From: Paracoccaceae bacterium
GTDB taxonomy: Bacteria > Pseudomonadota > Alphaproteobacteria > Rhodobacterales > Rhodobacteraceae
Length of the DNA: 64,000 nucleotides
Direction: 5' to 3'
NCBI GenBank assembly: GCA_902543185.1
Contig: CACBXB010000002.1
Coordinates: 1 to 64,000, forward strand
Position numbers and translations under genes: made by a program. This document shows, piece after piece, positions 56,533 to 64,000 of this stretch. Each line of letters begins with the position of its first letter. Position 1 is the first letter of the stretch. The notes beneath the pieces were generated by a model, which had not been told where the DNA came from, did no database searches, and saw nothing but the letters and a program-made list of their open reading frames with translations.

Positions 56533-57531
56533 TTAGAATGAAATGGCTGGGCAAGACTCATCGTCGGTGTAGTTATGAACTTTCATTGATCCATTTGCTA
56601 TTGAAGCTGATGCTGCATCAACCGCAGATTTCATAGCGTCAGAAACTAAAGAAGCATTATGCTCATCTAATGCGTATCCTACTCCGCCGTTGGCTATACC
56701 CATTTGAAAATTTCCAGTTTCTAAATTTTCTCCAGCAGAAAATGCTTCATAAACAGCATTATCAACACGCTTCAGCATTGAAGTTAACACTTTGCCTGGG
56801 TGTAGATAATTCTGGTTTGCGTCAACACCTATAGATAAAATACCCTCATCGGCAGCTGTTTGTAAAACACCGACACCTGTACCGCCTGCTGCCGCATACA
56901 CTACATCTGCACCTTGGCTAATTTGGGCTTTTGTAAGCTCAGAACCTTTTACTGGATCGTTCCATGCAGCGGGTGTCGTTCCAGTCATATTAGCTATAAC
57001 CGTAGCATTAGGATTTACTGCCATTACGCCTTGTGCATAACCGCATCCAAAACGCCTGATAAGAGGTATATCCATACCCCCTACAAAACCAACGGTTCCT
57101 GTCTTGGATGCCTGTGCTGCGAGCATTCCAACCAAATATGACCCTTCGTGCTCATTGAAGCCAATGCCCCTTACGTTTGGTAAACTTAGCCAGTTTACGT
57201 CGATAACAGCAAACTTTGTATCTGGATAATCTGGTGCAACCTTCCCAAGTGAATCAGCAAATGCAAAGCCAGCCATTACAATTGGGTTAGCTCCGGCTTC
57301 GGCAAATCTACGTAAAGCTTGTTCACGCTGTGCTTCATTTTGAAGTTCAATTTCTCTGAATGATCCTCCCGTTTCATCTGCCCAGCGCTGCGCCCCGGTA
57401 AACGCAGACTCGTTGAAGGATTTATCAAATTTTCCCCCAAGATCAAAAATAATGGCGGGTTCGGCTAAAGCTATACTTGCACTCATGGTTAAGCCAACTC
57501 CGGCCGACAACATTTTCGTAACGATATTCAT
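56533..57531 (-). CDS. BMP/PnrA-family periplasmic nucleoside-binding protein
   Basis: A 332-residue binding protein with a signal peptide (cleaved after ASIALA) and the Med/PnrA motif IFDLGGKFDKSFNESA, in which Asp and Phe contact purine nucleoside bases in characterised members. It is first in the operon, preceded by a GGGAG ribosome site. The ligand is most likely a purine nucleoside; no nucleoside catabolic gene is adjacent to confirm it. The 147-base upstream gap holds no recognisable riboswitch. Confidence 0.88.
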   Translation of the reverse strand: MNIVTKMLSAGVGLTMSASIALAEPAIIFDLGGKFDKSFNESAFTGAQRWADETGGSFREIELQNEAQREQALRRFAEAGANPIVMAGFAFADSLGKVAPDYPDTKFAVIDVNWLSLPNVRGIGFNEHEGSYLVGMLAAQASKTGTVGFVGGMDIPLIRRFGCGYAQGVMAVNPNATVIANMTGTTPAAWNDPVKGSELTKAQISQGADVVYAAAGGTGVGVLQTAADEGILSIGVDANQNYLHPGKVLTSMLKRVDNAVYEAFSAGENLETGNFQMGIANGGVGYALDEHNASLVSDAMKSAVDAASASIANGSMKVHNYTDDESCPAISF

Positions 57532-57678
57532 ATAAAACTCCCAGTTGTTAATTTATCCCTACACGTTCTAGCGCGTTTGGATCGTAAAATATTATTGTCT
57601 CATTAAGACGCCTCAGCAAATGCTGGTCAACAGCTTTTTTCTCAAATCAATCTAATTTTAGAATAATTTAAGGCGAGC

Positions 57679-58089
57679 TCATATTTCTTTGGATAAGATT
57701 ACTGCATCGTCTTTACGACCATCAACAAATTTGTAGTAATTGTTTCTCTGCCCAACCTTCAAATAGCCCAGAGCACTATAAAGTTTTTTAGCTGAGTTAT
57801 TCGATTCGGCAACTTCAAGAAAACACCTTAAAGATCCTGAATCTTTTGCTTCTTTTTCGAAGGTACCAATGAGTTTGCTTGCCTTGCCCAGTCGGCGATA
57901 ATCTGGATGAATAATAACATTTAAAATCTCTGCATCTTGGTCAATAACACGACCAATAAGAAAGCCATTTTTGGTGTAAAATAATCTGCTTGTATTTGTA
58001 TCCAGGAGATTCTTGTATTCAATTTCACTCCATGGCCGAGTATGGTCGCCCGAAAGCGAATGTAGTTTTGCCATCTCAAACGGTGTCAT
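57679..58089 (-). CDS. rimI: Ribosomal-protein-alanine N-acetyltransferase-like (GNAT)
   Basis: A 136-residue GNAT acetyltransferase: acetyl-CoA loop IIHPDYRRLGKASKLIG, then FLEVAESNNSAKKLYSALGY, matching RimI. It overlaps tsaB by four bases; tsaB-rimI pairing is widespread and supports the name. RimI acetylates the N-terminus of ribosomal protein S18. Confidence 0.85.
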   Translation of the reverse strand: MTPFEMAKLHSLSGDHTRPWSEIEYKNLLDTNTSRLFYTKNGFLIGRVIDQDAEILNVIIHPDYRRLGKASKLIGTFEKEAKDSGSLRCFLEVAESNNSAKKLYSALGYLKVGQRNNYYKFVDGRKDDAVILSKEI

Positions 58090-58667
58090 TTTAGAATATT
58101 GGGCGCCTTGTTTAGGCTCGGTGCAGCATCTGCGGGTTTAATATAGCATGGAACAGGGCGACAGATTTCTTTTTCTTGCGTTAATAAAGCTATATTTTTC
58201 AAATGAACTTCGGGTGAGGGTTTATTAATGTACTTAAAGTTTTCGGGATCTATTTTATCTTCTGATATAAATTTTGCATTTTTTCGATTTGAGCCAACAT
58301 AATAGAAACCTTTTTTGGCTGGCAGCAAAGCTAGATTTTCATTACCACGCCCATACAAAGTGGCTTCAAAACTAGTAACTCCTATTGCTGGAATTTCTAA
58401 GCCTAAAGCTAAACCCCGTGCGGCCGACACGGAAATTCGAATACCTGTAAAATTACCTGGACCTGTACAGACACCGATCTTACTCAAATCTGACCAATTT
58501 AAAGAGGAAACTGCTAGAAGCTTGTTAAGAAAAGACATAAGCGCCTCTGCTTGCCCTGTAGCCATGAATTCTATTTTTGTTTGGATATTTTCTTTTCCCC
58601 GATATAGCGCTGCGGCGATATATCGGTCGGAGGTGTCAAAAACAATTACATTCTCATCAAAGATCAA
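58086..58667 (-). CDS. tsaB: tRNA threonylcarbamoyladenosine biosynthesis protein TsaB
   Basis: A 193-residue ASKHA-fold protein (VFDTSDRYIAAAL at the start; VCTGPGNFTGIRISVSAARG near residue 65). It is the scaffold partner of TsaD in making t6A37 on ANN-reading tRNAs, such as the tRNA-Thr found in this window. It overlaps the Nfu gene by 11 bases and rimI by four. It is somewhat short at the C-terminus, as in other alphaproteobacteria. Confidence 0.88.
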   Translation of the reverse strand: MIFDENVIVFDTSDRYIAAALYRGKENIQTKIEFMATGQAEALMSFLNKLLAVSSLNWSDLSKIGVCTGPGNFTGIRISVSAARGLALGLEIPAIGVTSFEATLYGRGNENLALLPAKKGFYYVGSNRKNAKFISEDKIDPENFKYINKPSPEVHLKNIALLTQEKEICRPVPCYIKPADAAPSLNKAPNILK

Positions 58668-59217
58668 CTGGGCGAACCTCGGTCACCTCTGGAATATAAT
58701 GCCTTAAAAGATTTTCGATTCCCATTTTTAGGGTCATTGTTGAAGAGGGACAACCTGCACATGCACCTTTCATTTGAAGGTAAACTACTCCTCGATCAAA
58801 CCCGTGAAAAGTTATGTCTCCTCCATCTTGAGCAACTGCTGGTCTGACCCGGCTGTCGAGTAATTCTTTTATTTGGCCAACGATTGGTGCGTCTTCCTCC
58901 GACACGTCTGTTGAGTGATCAGGTGTCGCTTCGCCACTAATTGCTTCTTGACCCGATTGAAAATGTTCCATTATAGCGCCAAGAAGAGCTGGTTTGGCGT
59001 GATCCCACTCCACATCATCTTCCTTTGTTACAGTGACGAAATCGCGGCCCAGAAAAACACCAGTTACACCATTTACACTAAAAAGTCTTTGGGCAAGTGG
59101 TGAAATGTTAGCGTCATCAGCAGTAGGAAAATCAGCGGTTCCTTCTTCTAATACAGTTTGTCCTGGTAAAAATTTCAAAGTAGCCGGATTTGGAGTGGAT
59201 TCTGTTTGTATGAACAT
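58657..59217 (-). CDS. Nfu-type iron-sulfur cluster carrier protein
   Basis: A 186-residue protein with an N-terminal Nfu domain (MFIQTESTPNPATLKFLPG) and a C-terminal NifU-like domain carrying the cluster CXXC in GACAGCPSSTMTLKMGIE. It delivers Fe-S clusters to target enzymes. The start at 59217 has AAGGA at proper spacing; the frame extends 18 codons further upstream without one. It leads the operon with tsaB and rimI. The 270-base gap to trpS shows nothing recognisable. Confidence 0.9.
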   Translation of the reverse strand: MFIQTESTPNPATLKFLPGQTVLEEGTADFPTADDANISPLAQRLFSVNGVTGVFLGRDFVTVTKEDDVEWDHAKPALLGAIMEHFQSGQEAISGEATPDHSTDVSEEDAPIVGQIKELLDSRVRPAVAQDGGDITFHGFDRGVVYLQMKGACAGCPSSTMTLKMGIENLLRHYIPEVTEVRPVDL

Positions 59218-59487
59218 CGATTGATCCTTAATTAACGTGATCAATATGTAAATTAAGTCAAAAAAAGTCAAGAGTTTAGAATCATTCTAAACCCATTAAT
59301 CTTATAAGTTAAATTGAGAATATGCGAAATTATCCGGCAGCTGCTTCGGGATCCTCTTTACTAAAAATAGCCGGTTACAATTCCGATTGATTTTGAAGGC
59401 GTCTTTGAACTTTTTTCTAGCAAAAAAACTATTAGCTATAGCACATTATTTTTAATTTCAGTGCTAAGAAAAAGAACACCGAATTAT

Positions 59488-60522
59488 CTAATTCAAACCT
59501 ATGATATCGAACGTTTTTTTCAAAATTGGTTCGGCTAAGGATTTAGCTTTAAATGCGCCATCATTCAACACTTTATCTAACTGAGGTATATCCTGCATAA
59601 TGCGACCCATTTCACTGGAAATTGGTGACAGTACTGCGGTAGCTCTCTCTACCAACATAGGTTTAAAATCTGAAAATTGTTTGCCGCCAATTTCGCTTAA
59701 AACGCTTTCCAGGCTTTGATCTCCGAGTGCTGCGTATATTGATACTAAATTCTGTGCTTCAGCTCTCCCTTCCAGACCTTTTGGTTCGGACGGAAGGCCA
59801 TATTGATCTGTTTTTGCTTTTCTAATTTTATTAGCAATCATATCTGAGTTGTCTGTCATGTTTATTCGACTTAAATCTGAAGGGTCAGACTTAGACATTT
59901 TTTTTGTACCGTCACGCAGGCTCATTACTCGAGCTGCTGGTCCTCCAATAACAGGCTCAGTCACTGGAAAAAAATCAATTTCATAATCATGATTGAATTT
60001 TATGGCTATATCTCTGGTAAGTTCAAGGTGCTGCTTCTGATCATCGCCAACTGGAACATGAGTCGCATGATAGGCCAAAATATCAGCTGCCATTAGCGCA
60101 GGGTAACCAAATAGACCTAGCGATGCATTCTGAGCATTTTTCCCAGCTTTATCTTTAAACTGTGTCATTCTTTGCATCCAGCCCATGCGAGCCACACAAT
60201 TAAAGACCCAGCCTAACTGAGCATGTTCAGGTACTGCCGATTGATTAAATAATATAGATTTTTTTGGATCGAGCCCTGATGCAATAAAGGAAGCCGCTAA
60301 CTCCCTTATATTTTGCCTGAGCATTTTTGGATTTTGCCAAACGGTAATCGCGTGGAGGTCAACTACACAATAAATTGTTTCGTAATCGTCATTCTGCATC
60401 TGAACAAATCGTTTGATTGCACCCAAGTAATTACCAAGGGTCAATCCACCAGATGGTTGTACTCCAGAAAAAACTCGCTTCTTGAACTTGCCTATTGGTT
60501 CAGATTGCACAGCTTCACTCAT
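59488..60522 (-). CDS. trpS: Tryptophanyl-tRNA synthetase
   Basis: A 344-residue class I synthetase with the HIGH-equivalent in [13 protein letters not shown] and the KMSKS motif ([11 protein letters not shown], about residue 210). [16 protein letters not shown] is the Trp/ATP pocket region. It charges tRNA-Trp. The gene is divergent from the rhomboid-like gene. Confidence 0.96.
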   Translation of the reverse strand: MSEAVQSEPIGKFKKRVFSGVQPSGGLTLGNYLGAIKRFVQMQNDDYETIYCVVDLHAITVWQNPKMLRQNIRELAASFIASGLDPKKSILFNQSAVPEHAQLGWVFNCVARMGWMQRMTQFKDKAGKNAQNASLGLFGYPALMAADILAYHATHVPVGDDQKQHLELTRDIAIKFNHDYEIDFFPVTEPVIGGPAARVMSLRDGTKKMSKSDPSDLSRINMTDNSDMIANKIRKAKTDQYGLPSEPKGLEGRAEAQNLVSIYAALGDQSLESVLSEIGGKQFSDFKPMLVERATAVLSPISSEMGRIMQDIPQLDKVLNDGAFKAKSLAEPILKKTFDIIGLN

Positions 60523-60599
60523 TACTACTCTCCATCTGGATTTTCCGTCTCAAATCGCTTACCTGTGTCACTAATTTTGGTCAAGCTAAGGAAGTTAAC

Positions 60600-61286
60600 T
60601 TGTCAGAGTATAATAAACACCCAGTGGTAAATCCAATACCAACCGCTATTCTGGCTATTCTTTCTGGCATAGTCTTAGTTGAGGTTTTCCTTTTCTTTGG
60701 TTTTCGTGGTCTAGTTGGGAAGTCTGGGGTGGCCGCCGAAAGGTTATTTCTCATACAAAACTACGGTGTTCCTCCTGATCTTGCAAATTGGATGTTTGAG
60801 ACAAGTAATTTTTCAATTGATTATGTCTTAAGATTTATAACTTATCCATTTGTTAACTTATCAGGCCTTTCAGTTGTTTTCGCTGCAGTTTTATTGTTGG
60901 CCTTAGGAAAAATGGTTGGAGAAGTTTTTTCGGCTCTGTCTGTAATTTTGATTTGGTTTTTAAGTACAACTCTTGCGGCTTTTTTTTATTCCATATCGGC
61001 AACTAATGGCCAAATATTGGTTGGGTCTTACCCAGGAGTTTATGGCTTTGTTGGGGCGTATACATTTGTTTCTTGGATCACATTACGATTAGCGAAAAAT
61101 AAAAATCAATCGCAAGCGTTTTCATTGATTGTAGCATTAATGAGTGTTCAGTTGCTTTTTAGCTTTTTGTTTGGAACTGGGCAACTTTGGATCGCTGATT
61201 TTGCAGGTTTTATTATAGGTTTTATAATTTCGTTTTTTGTAAGTCCCGGAGGGATAAAAGGAGTACTTTCCATTCTAAGAAGTTAA
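60600..61286 (+). CDS. Rhomboid-fold membrane protein lacking catalytic Ser and His
   Basis: A 228-residue protein with about six hydrophobic helices and rhomboid-like spacing. Where GlpG has the catalytic Ser in GLSGVVYALMG, this protein reads GSYPGVYGFVG (Tyr in place of Ser). Where GlpG has the catalytic His in AHIAGLAVG, it reads ADFAGFIIG (Asp). It would thus be a pseudoprotease like iRhoms or derlins. The TTG start at 60600 was chosen because AAGGAAG lies eight bases upstream. It converges with murJ (four-base overlap). Confidence 0.75.
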   Translation: MSEYNKHPVVNPIPTAILAILSGIVLVEVFLFFGFRGLVGKSGVAAERLFLIQNYGVPPDLANWMFETSNFSIDYVLRFITYPFVNLSGLSVVFAAVLLLALGKMVGEVFSALSVILIWFLSTTLAAFFYSISATNGQILVGSYPGVYGFVGAYTFVSWITLRLAKNKNQSQAFSLIVALMSVQLLFSFLFGTGQLWIADFAGFIIGFIISFFVSPGGIKGVLSILRS

Positions 61287-62824
61287 CTTTTCTTAATCAC
61301 TTCTTGGATCTCTTTGATACTAAATGCGCCTAAGAAATTTGCAACAAATGTGTAAATGGCCGCTCCCGTTAAAACCAAAAAACTAGCAAATGAAATTTTT
61401 TCAATAAGAGAGACCACTTCTTTTTTAAGTAGGTAATCTGCAATCCATAGAAATAGCCCCATAGCAAAAGATGAAATAATAATAAGCAAAAATTTTGATC
61501 TTGAAATTTTAGATAGTTGGACGCTAGCTCCAAATTTTTTGGTTCCGGCAAAAAGTAAGATTATCATAGCCCAGGCAGAAACCGTCGTTGCAATTGGTGC
61601 AGCAATCCATCCATAGAATGGCATTAAGCCAAATGCAATTAATGAATTTACTATCATCGATATGAGAGCAAATCGAAAAGGCGTTTTAGTATCTCCTCGA
61701 GCGAAGTATATCGGTTGATAGACTTTTTGTAACACAAATGCCGGTAGCCCAAGCGCATAAATTGATGTGGCGAGCGCCATAGCCACAGCATCGGCAGAGG
61801 TTGTTTGGCCATGCTGAAAAAGAGCTGATATCAACGGTAGTGGAACAATAAATAAAGCCACGGTGGCTGGTATGGTTAGCGCCATACTTGTTGTAAAAGC
61901 ATTATTGAAAGCAGAGTGAGCTCCGCCCTCGTCATTACTAGCTATTCGGCGTGATAATTCTGGAAGCAGTACTATACCAATAGCAATTCCTACTACACCT
62001 AAGGGTAACTGATACAATCGATCTGCACCGTATAGCCAGCTAATTGCTCCTGTCTCTTGGCTTGAAACAAATTGTCCAACAAGCAAATTAATTTGTAAAA
62101 CTCCATTTGCGAGAACGCTTGGAATTGCCACCCTAACTAAAGTCTTCATATCTTTTGATAATCTTGGCCTACTTGGCCGAATTACTAAGCCAGCCTTTTT
62201 TGCAGCTGTCCATAAAAGTATCAATTGCAAAATACCCGCAAGTGGAACTGAATAGATTAGTATTGTCATTATTGGCCACTCAAAGAAGAATGAAACACAC
62301 AATCCCAAAATGATTGTAATGTTAAGTAGAACTGGAGCAGCGGCAGCGGCAGCAAAGTACCCAAGTGCATTCAGCACTCCAGATAAAAGTGCCGCGAGGG
62401 AAATTAGCAAAATATAAGGGAACATTACTCGGCCAAAAGCAACAGTTATTTCGAAGCGCTCATCGCCGACAAACCCATTGGCGATAGCCCATATAAGTGC
62501 TGGCATAAAAATTATTGCAAAGGTTGTAAGAATTAATAAAACAAAAGCTAAACTGCCCATAGCTTCATTTGCGAAAGCCATAGCATTTTCTTTTCTTTCA
62601 TATTTTTTTGAAATTAAAGGGACGAAGGCTGAATTAAAAGCACCTTCGGCGAAAAACCTTCTAAACATATTTGGTAATCTGAATGCTGCAAAAAAAGCGT
62701 CTAAAAGTGGACCAGCCCCTATTAAAGAAAATAATAGTATTTCTCGAACCATACCCAAGATGCGACTTGCTAAAGTCCAGAAGCCAACTGTCAAAAAGCC
62801 AGATATAAGGCGAATTGGTTTCAA
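61283..62824 (-). CDS. murJ: Lipid II flippase
   Basis: A 513-residue membrane protein with about 14 helices and the MurJ/MviN start signature (TLASRILGMVREILL), then FFAAFRLPNMFRRFFAEGAFNSAF. The conserved Arg residues in these motifs bind lipid II in characterised MurJ. It moves the peptidoglycan precursor across the inner membrane. It overlaps glnD by four bases, an order frequent in alphaproteobacteria. Confidence 0.94.
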   Translation of the reverse strand: MKPIRLISGFLTVGFWTLASRILGMVREILLFSLIGAGPLLDAFFAAFRLPNMFRRFFAEGAFNSAFVPLISKKYERKENAMAFANEAMGSLAFVLLILTTFAIIFMPALIWAIANGFVGDERFEITVAFGRVMFPYILLISLAALLSGVLNALGYFAAAAAAPVLLNITIILGLCVSFFFEWPIMTILIYSVPLAGILQLILLWTAAKKAGLVIRPSRPRLSKDMKTLVRVAIPSVLANGVLQINLLVGQFVSSQETGAISWLYGADRLYQLPLGVVGIAIGIVLLPELSRRIASNDEGGAHSAFNNAFTTSMALTIPATVALFIVPLPLISALFQHGQTTSADAVAMALATSIYALGLPAFVLQKVYQPIYFARGDTKTPFRFALISMIVNSLIAFGLMPFYGWIAAPIATTVSAWAMIILLFAGTKKFGASVQLSKISRSKFLLIIISSFAMGLFLWIADYLLKKEVVSLIEKISFASFLVLTGAAIYTFVANFLGAFSIKEIQEVIKKS

Positions 62825-64000
62825 GATTGTGCTCGTTTCACTCCAATAGTAATTGCCTGTCGCAAATTCTGCTCAAGTTTTTTTTGTTTACTCTCACTAT
62901 AAAATTTTAAACCGAACATGTCTTTAACATAAAAACTGTCAACGACCTGTTCGCCGTAGGTCGCTATAATGGCAGATGCTATATATACATTCATGTTGGC
63001 AAGCGTTCTTGTTAAATCAAAAAGTAATCCAGGTCTATCTCTAGTGTCCACCTCTATAATTGTATAGATTTCCGACCCTTCGTTGTTGAAAGTTATAGAA
63101 GTTGGGACTTTAAATGCCCTTTCCCGTTTTTTAAATTTATCTCGTTCCTTAATGGCCTCGCGAGTGATAATTTCACCGCTTAATGTTTTTTCAATCATAG
63201 CTCGCAGTCTTGAAAACCGGGACCGGTCATATGGTGCACCATCTGAGTCTTGAACCCAAAAAGCAGCAGTCGCAAAGCCATCCTTTGATGTGTAAGATCG
63301 GGCATCAACTACATTTGCCCCAACCAATGCAAGGGCACCAGAAAGGCGAGAAAAAATGCCAGGGTGGTCTGAGAGAGCAAAGCAAATTCTCGTAGCATCC
63401 CTGTCTGTATCGGGTGTCAGGTCTATTTTGATTTCATCTGACCCAAGACTTTTTAGTAATTTGGCAAAAGTAAACTGCGCTCCAATCTGGAAGCCTTGCC
63501 AATATGGTGGATAATGCCGCCCAGTTTCCAATTTAACGTCTTTAGGGTCCCAGTTCGATAATTTTTCTCTTAATAATTTTTTGGCTTCCACCATACGATT
63601 TTCTCTGTTAAGAGCTTCGCCACCCTTTTCCAGAGTTAGTCTTGTTTCGGAATATAATTGTCGGATAAGGGTTGCTTTCCAATTATTCCAGGTGTTTGGC
63701 CCTACACTGCGCACGTCGCATACTGTTAAGACGGTTAAAAGATCTAACCTTTTGACGCTCTGGACTGCTTTTGCAAAATCACGAACTGTTCGAGGATCAG
63801 ATATATCTCTTTTCTGCGCCATATCAGACATCAGTAAATGATATCTAACGAGCCACTCAACTGTTTCTGTTTCCTGTTTTTTAAGACCTAACCTGCGTGA
63901 AACTTGCCTGGCAATTGTAGCTCCTAATATTGAGTGATCATCTGAAAGCCCTTTACCAATATCATGAAGTAACAGCGCTACGTAAATTACCTTACGGTTC
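62821..64000 (-). CDS. glnD: Bifunctional uridylyltransferase/uridylyl-removing enzyme, C-terminal part
   Basis: The frame stays open to the right edge, giving about 393 C-terminal residues. The HD uridylyl-removing domain appears near the edge (LLLHDIGKGLSDDHSILG). Two ACT domains for glutamine sensing follow: CFALSDHPGIFSRLSGALAL and VDTRDRPGLLFDLTRTLA. GlnD modifies PII proteins in response to glutamine. An internal ATG at 63831 is not the start. The nucleotidyltransferase domain lies beyond the window. Confidence 0.93.
   Translation of the reverse strand, partial: NRKVIYVALLLHDIGKGLSDDHSILGATIARQVSRRLGLKKQETETVEWLVRYHLLMSDMAQKRDISDPRTVRDFAKAVQSVKRLDLLTVLTVCDVRSVGPNTWNNWKATLIRQLYSETRLTLEKGGEALNRENRMVEAKKLLREKLSNWDPKDVKLETGRHYPPYWQGFQIGAQFTFAKLLKSLGSDEIKIDLTPDTDRDATRICFALSDHPGIFSRLSGALALVGANVVDARSYTSKDGFATAAFWVQDSDGAPYDRSRFSRLRAMIEKTLSGEIITREAIKERDKFKKRERAFKVPTSITFNNEGSEIYTIIEVDTRDRPGLLFDLTRTLANMNVYIASAIIATYGEQVVDSFYVKDMFGLKFYSESKQKKLEQNLRQAITIGVKRAQS

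Noticed and set aside
57532-57678. Possible purine riboswitch upstream of the BMP-type transporter operon
   Set aside because: No three-way-junction purine aptamer pattern is visible; only a four-base CAGC/GCTG stem is seen.

Overview
The window looks like chromosomal DNA from a low-GC marine alphaproteobacterium of the Rhodobacterales (Roseobacter-like) type. The grounds are the gene order murA - DUF2948 - hisD - UPF0262 - small phosphatase, a TmoXWV/ProXWV-type osmolyte ABC transporter with a fused double permease, phaA/phaB, a standalone rpsD, an aglEFGAK sugar operon, and AT-rich base use throughout. The taxonomic placement is inference. I see no insertion sequence, prophage, CRISPR array or rRNA; one tRNA gene (Thr) is present.

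Region 1 (1-10.5 kb) is a methylated-osmolyte locus. It holds a binding-protein-dependent transporter for betaine/TMAO-like compounds, a divergent BetI-like repressor, an EamA permease, and an operon of a choline-dehydrogenase-like GMC oxidoreductase, a VOC protein and a GcvT/DmdA-like folate-dependent methyltransferase. A second, closely similar GcvT-like gene (GTG start, cut by the left edge) lies at the other end of the locus. Region 2 (10.5-16.7 kb) continues the one-carbon theme. A Rieske oxygenase is translationally coupled to a PanB-like protein that has lost two metal ligands. A MarR regulator, a BisC-type molybdopterin reductase and a URO-D-fold protein follow. Region 3 (16.8-22.2 kb) holds a Pit phosphate transporter with its DUF47 partner, a MocR regulator and two EamA permeases.

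Region 4 (22.5-40.1 kb) is mostly housekeeping: waaA, a lipid A-type acyltransferase, a TylF-like methyltransferase, an SH3 protein, phaB/phaA, rpsD with promoter, leader and terminator, hisC-tyrC, thioesterase, a tiny secreted Cys protein, a cupin protein, tRNA-Thr, a 48-residue basic protein, murA, hisD, and the leucine-degradation genes mvaB and a crotonase.

Region 5 (40.1-52.6 kb) is the most interesting. An alpha-glucoside import operon (aglEFGAK) with a perfect LacI-type operator sits beside an SsuD-like flavin monooxygenase, an aldo/keto reductase and a flavin reductase. That trio matches the content of the sulfoquinovose monooxygenase (SmoA/B/C) pathway. Divergent to it is a GntR regulator with a Gfo/Idh/MocA protein, the superfamily that contains NAD-dependent sulfoquinovosidases. 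Region 6 (52.6-64 kb) has a BMP-type nucleoside ABC transporter, then rimI, tsaB, an Nfu protein, trpS, a rhomboid-fold protein lacking its catalytic residues, murJ and the 3' part of glnD, which is cut by the right edge.

All three binding-protein-first ABC operons carry a strong hairpin directly after the binding-protein gene, which would let that protein be made in excess.
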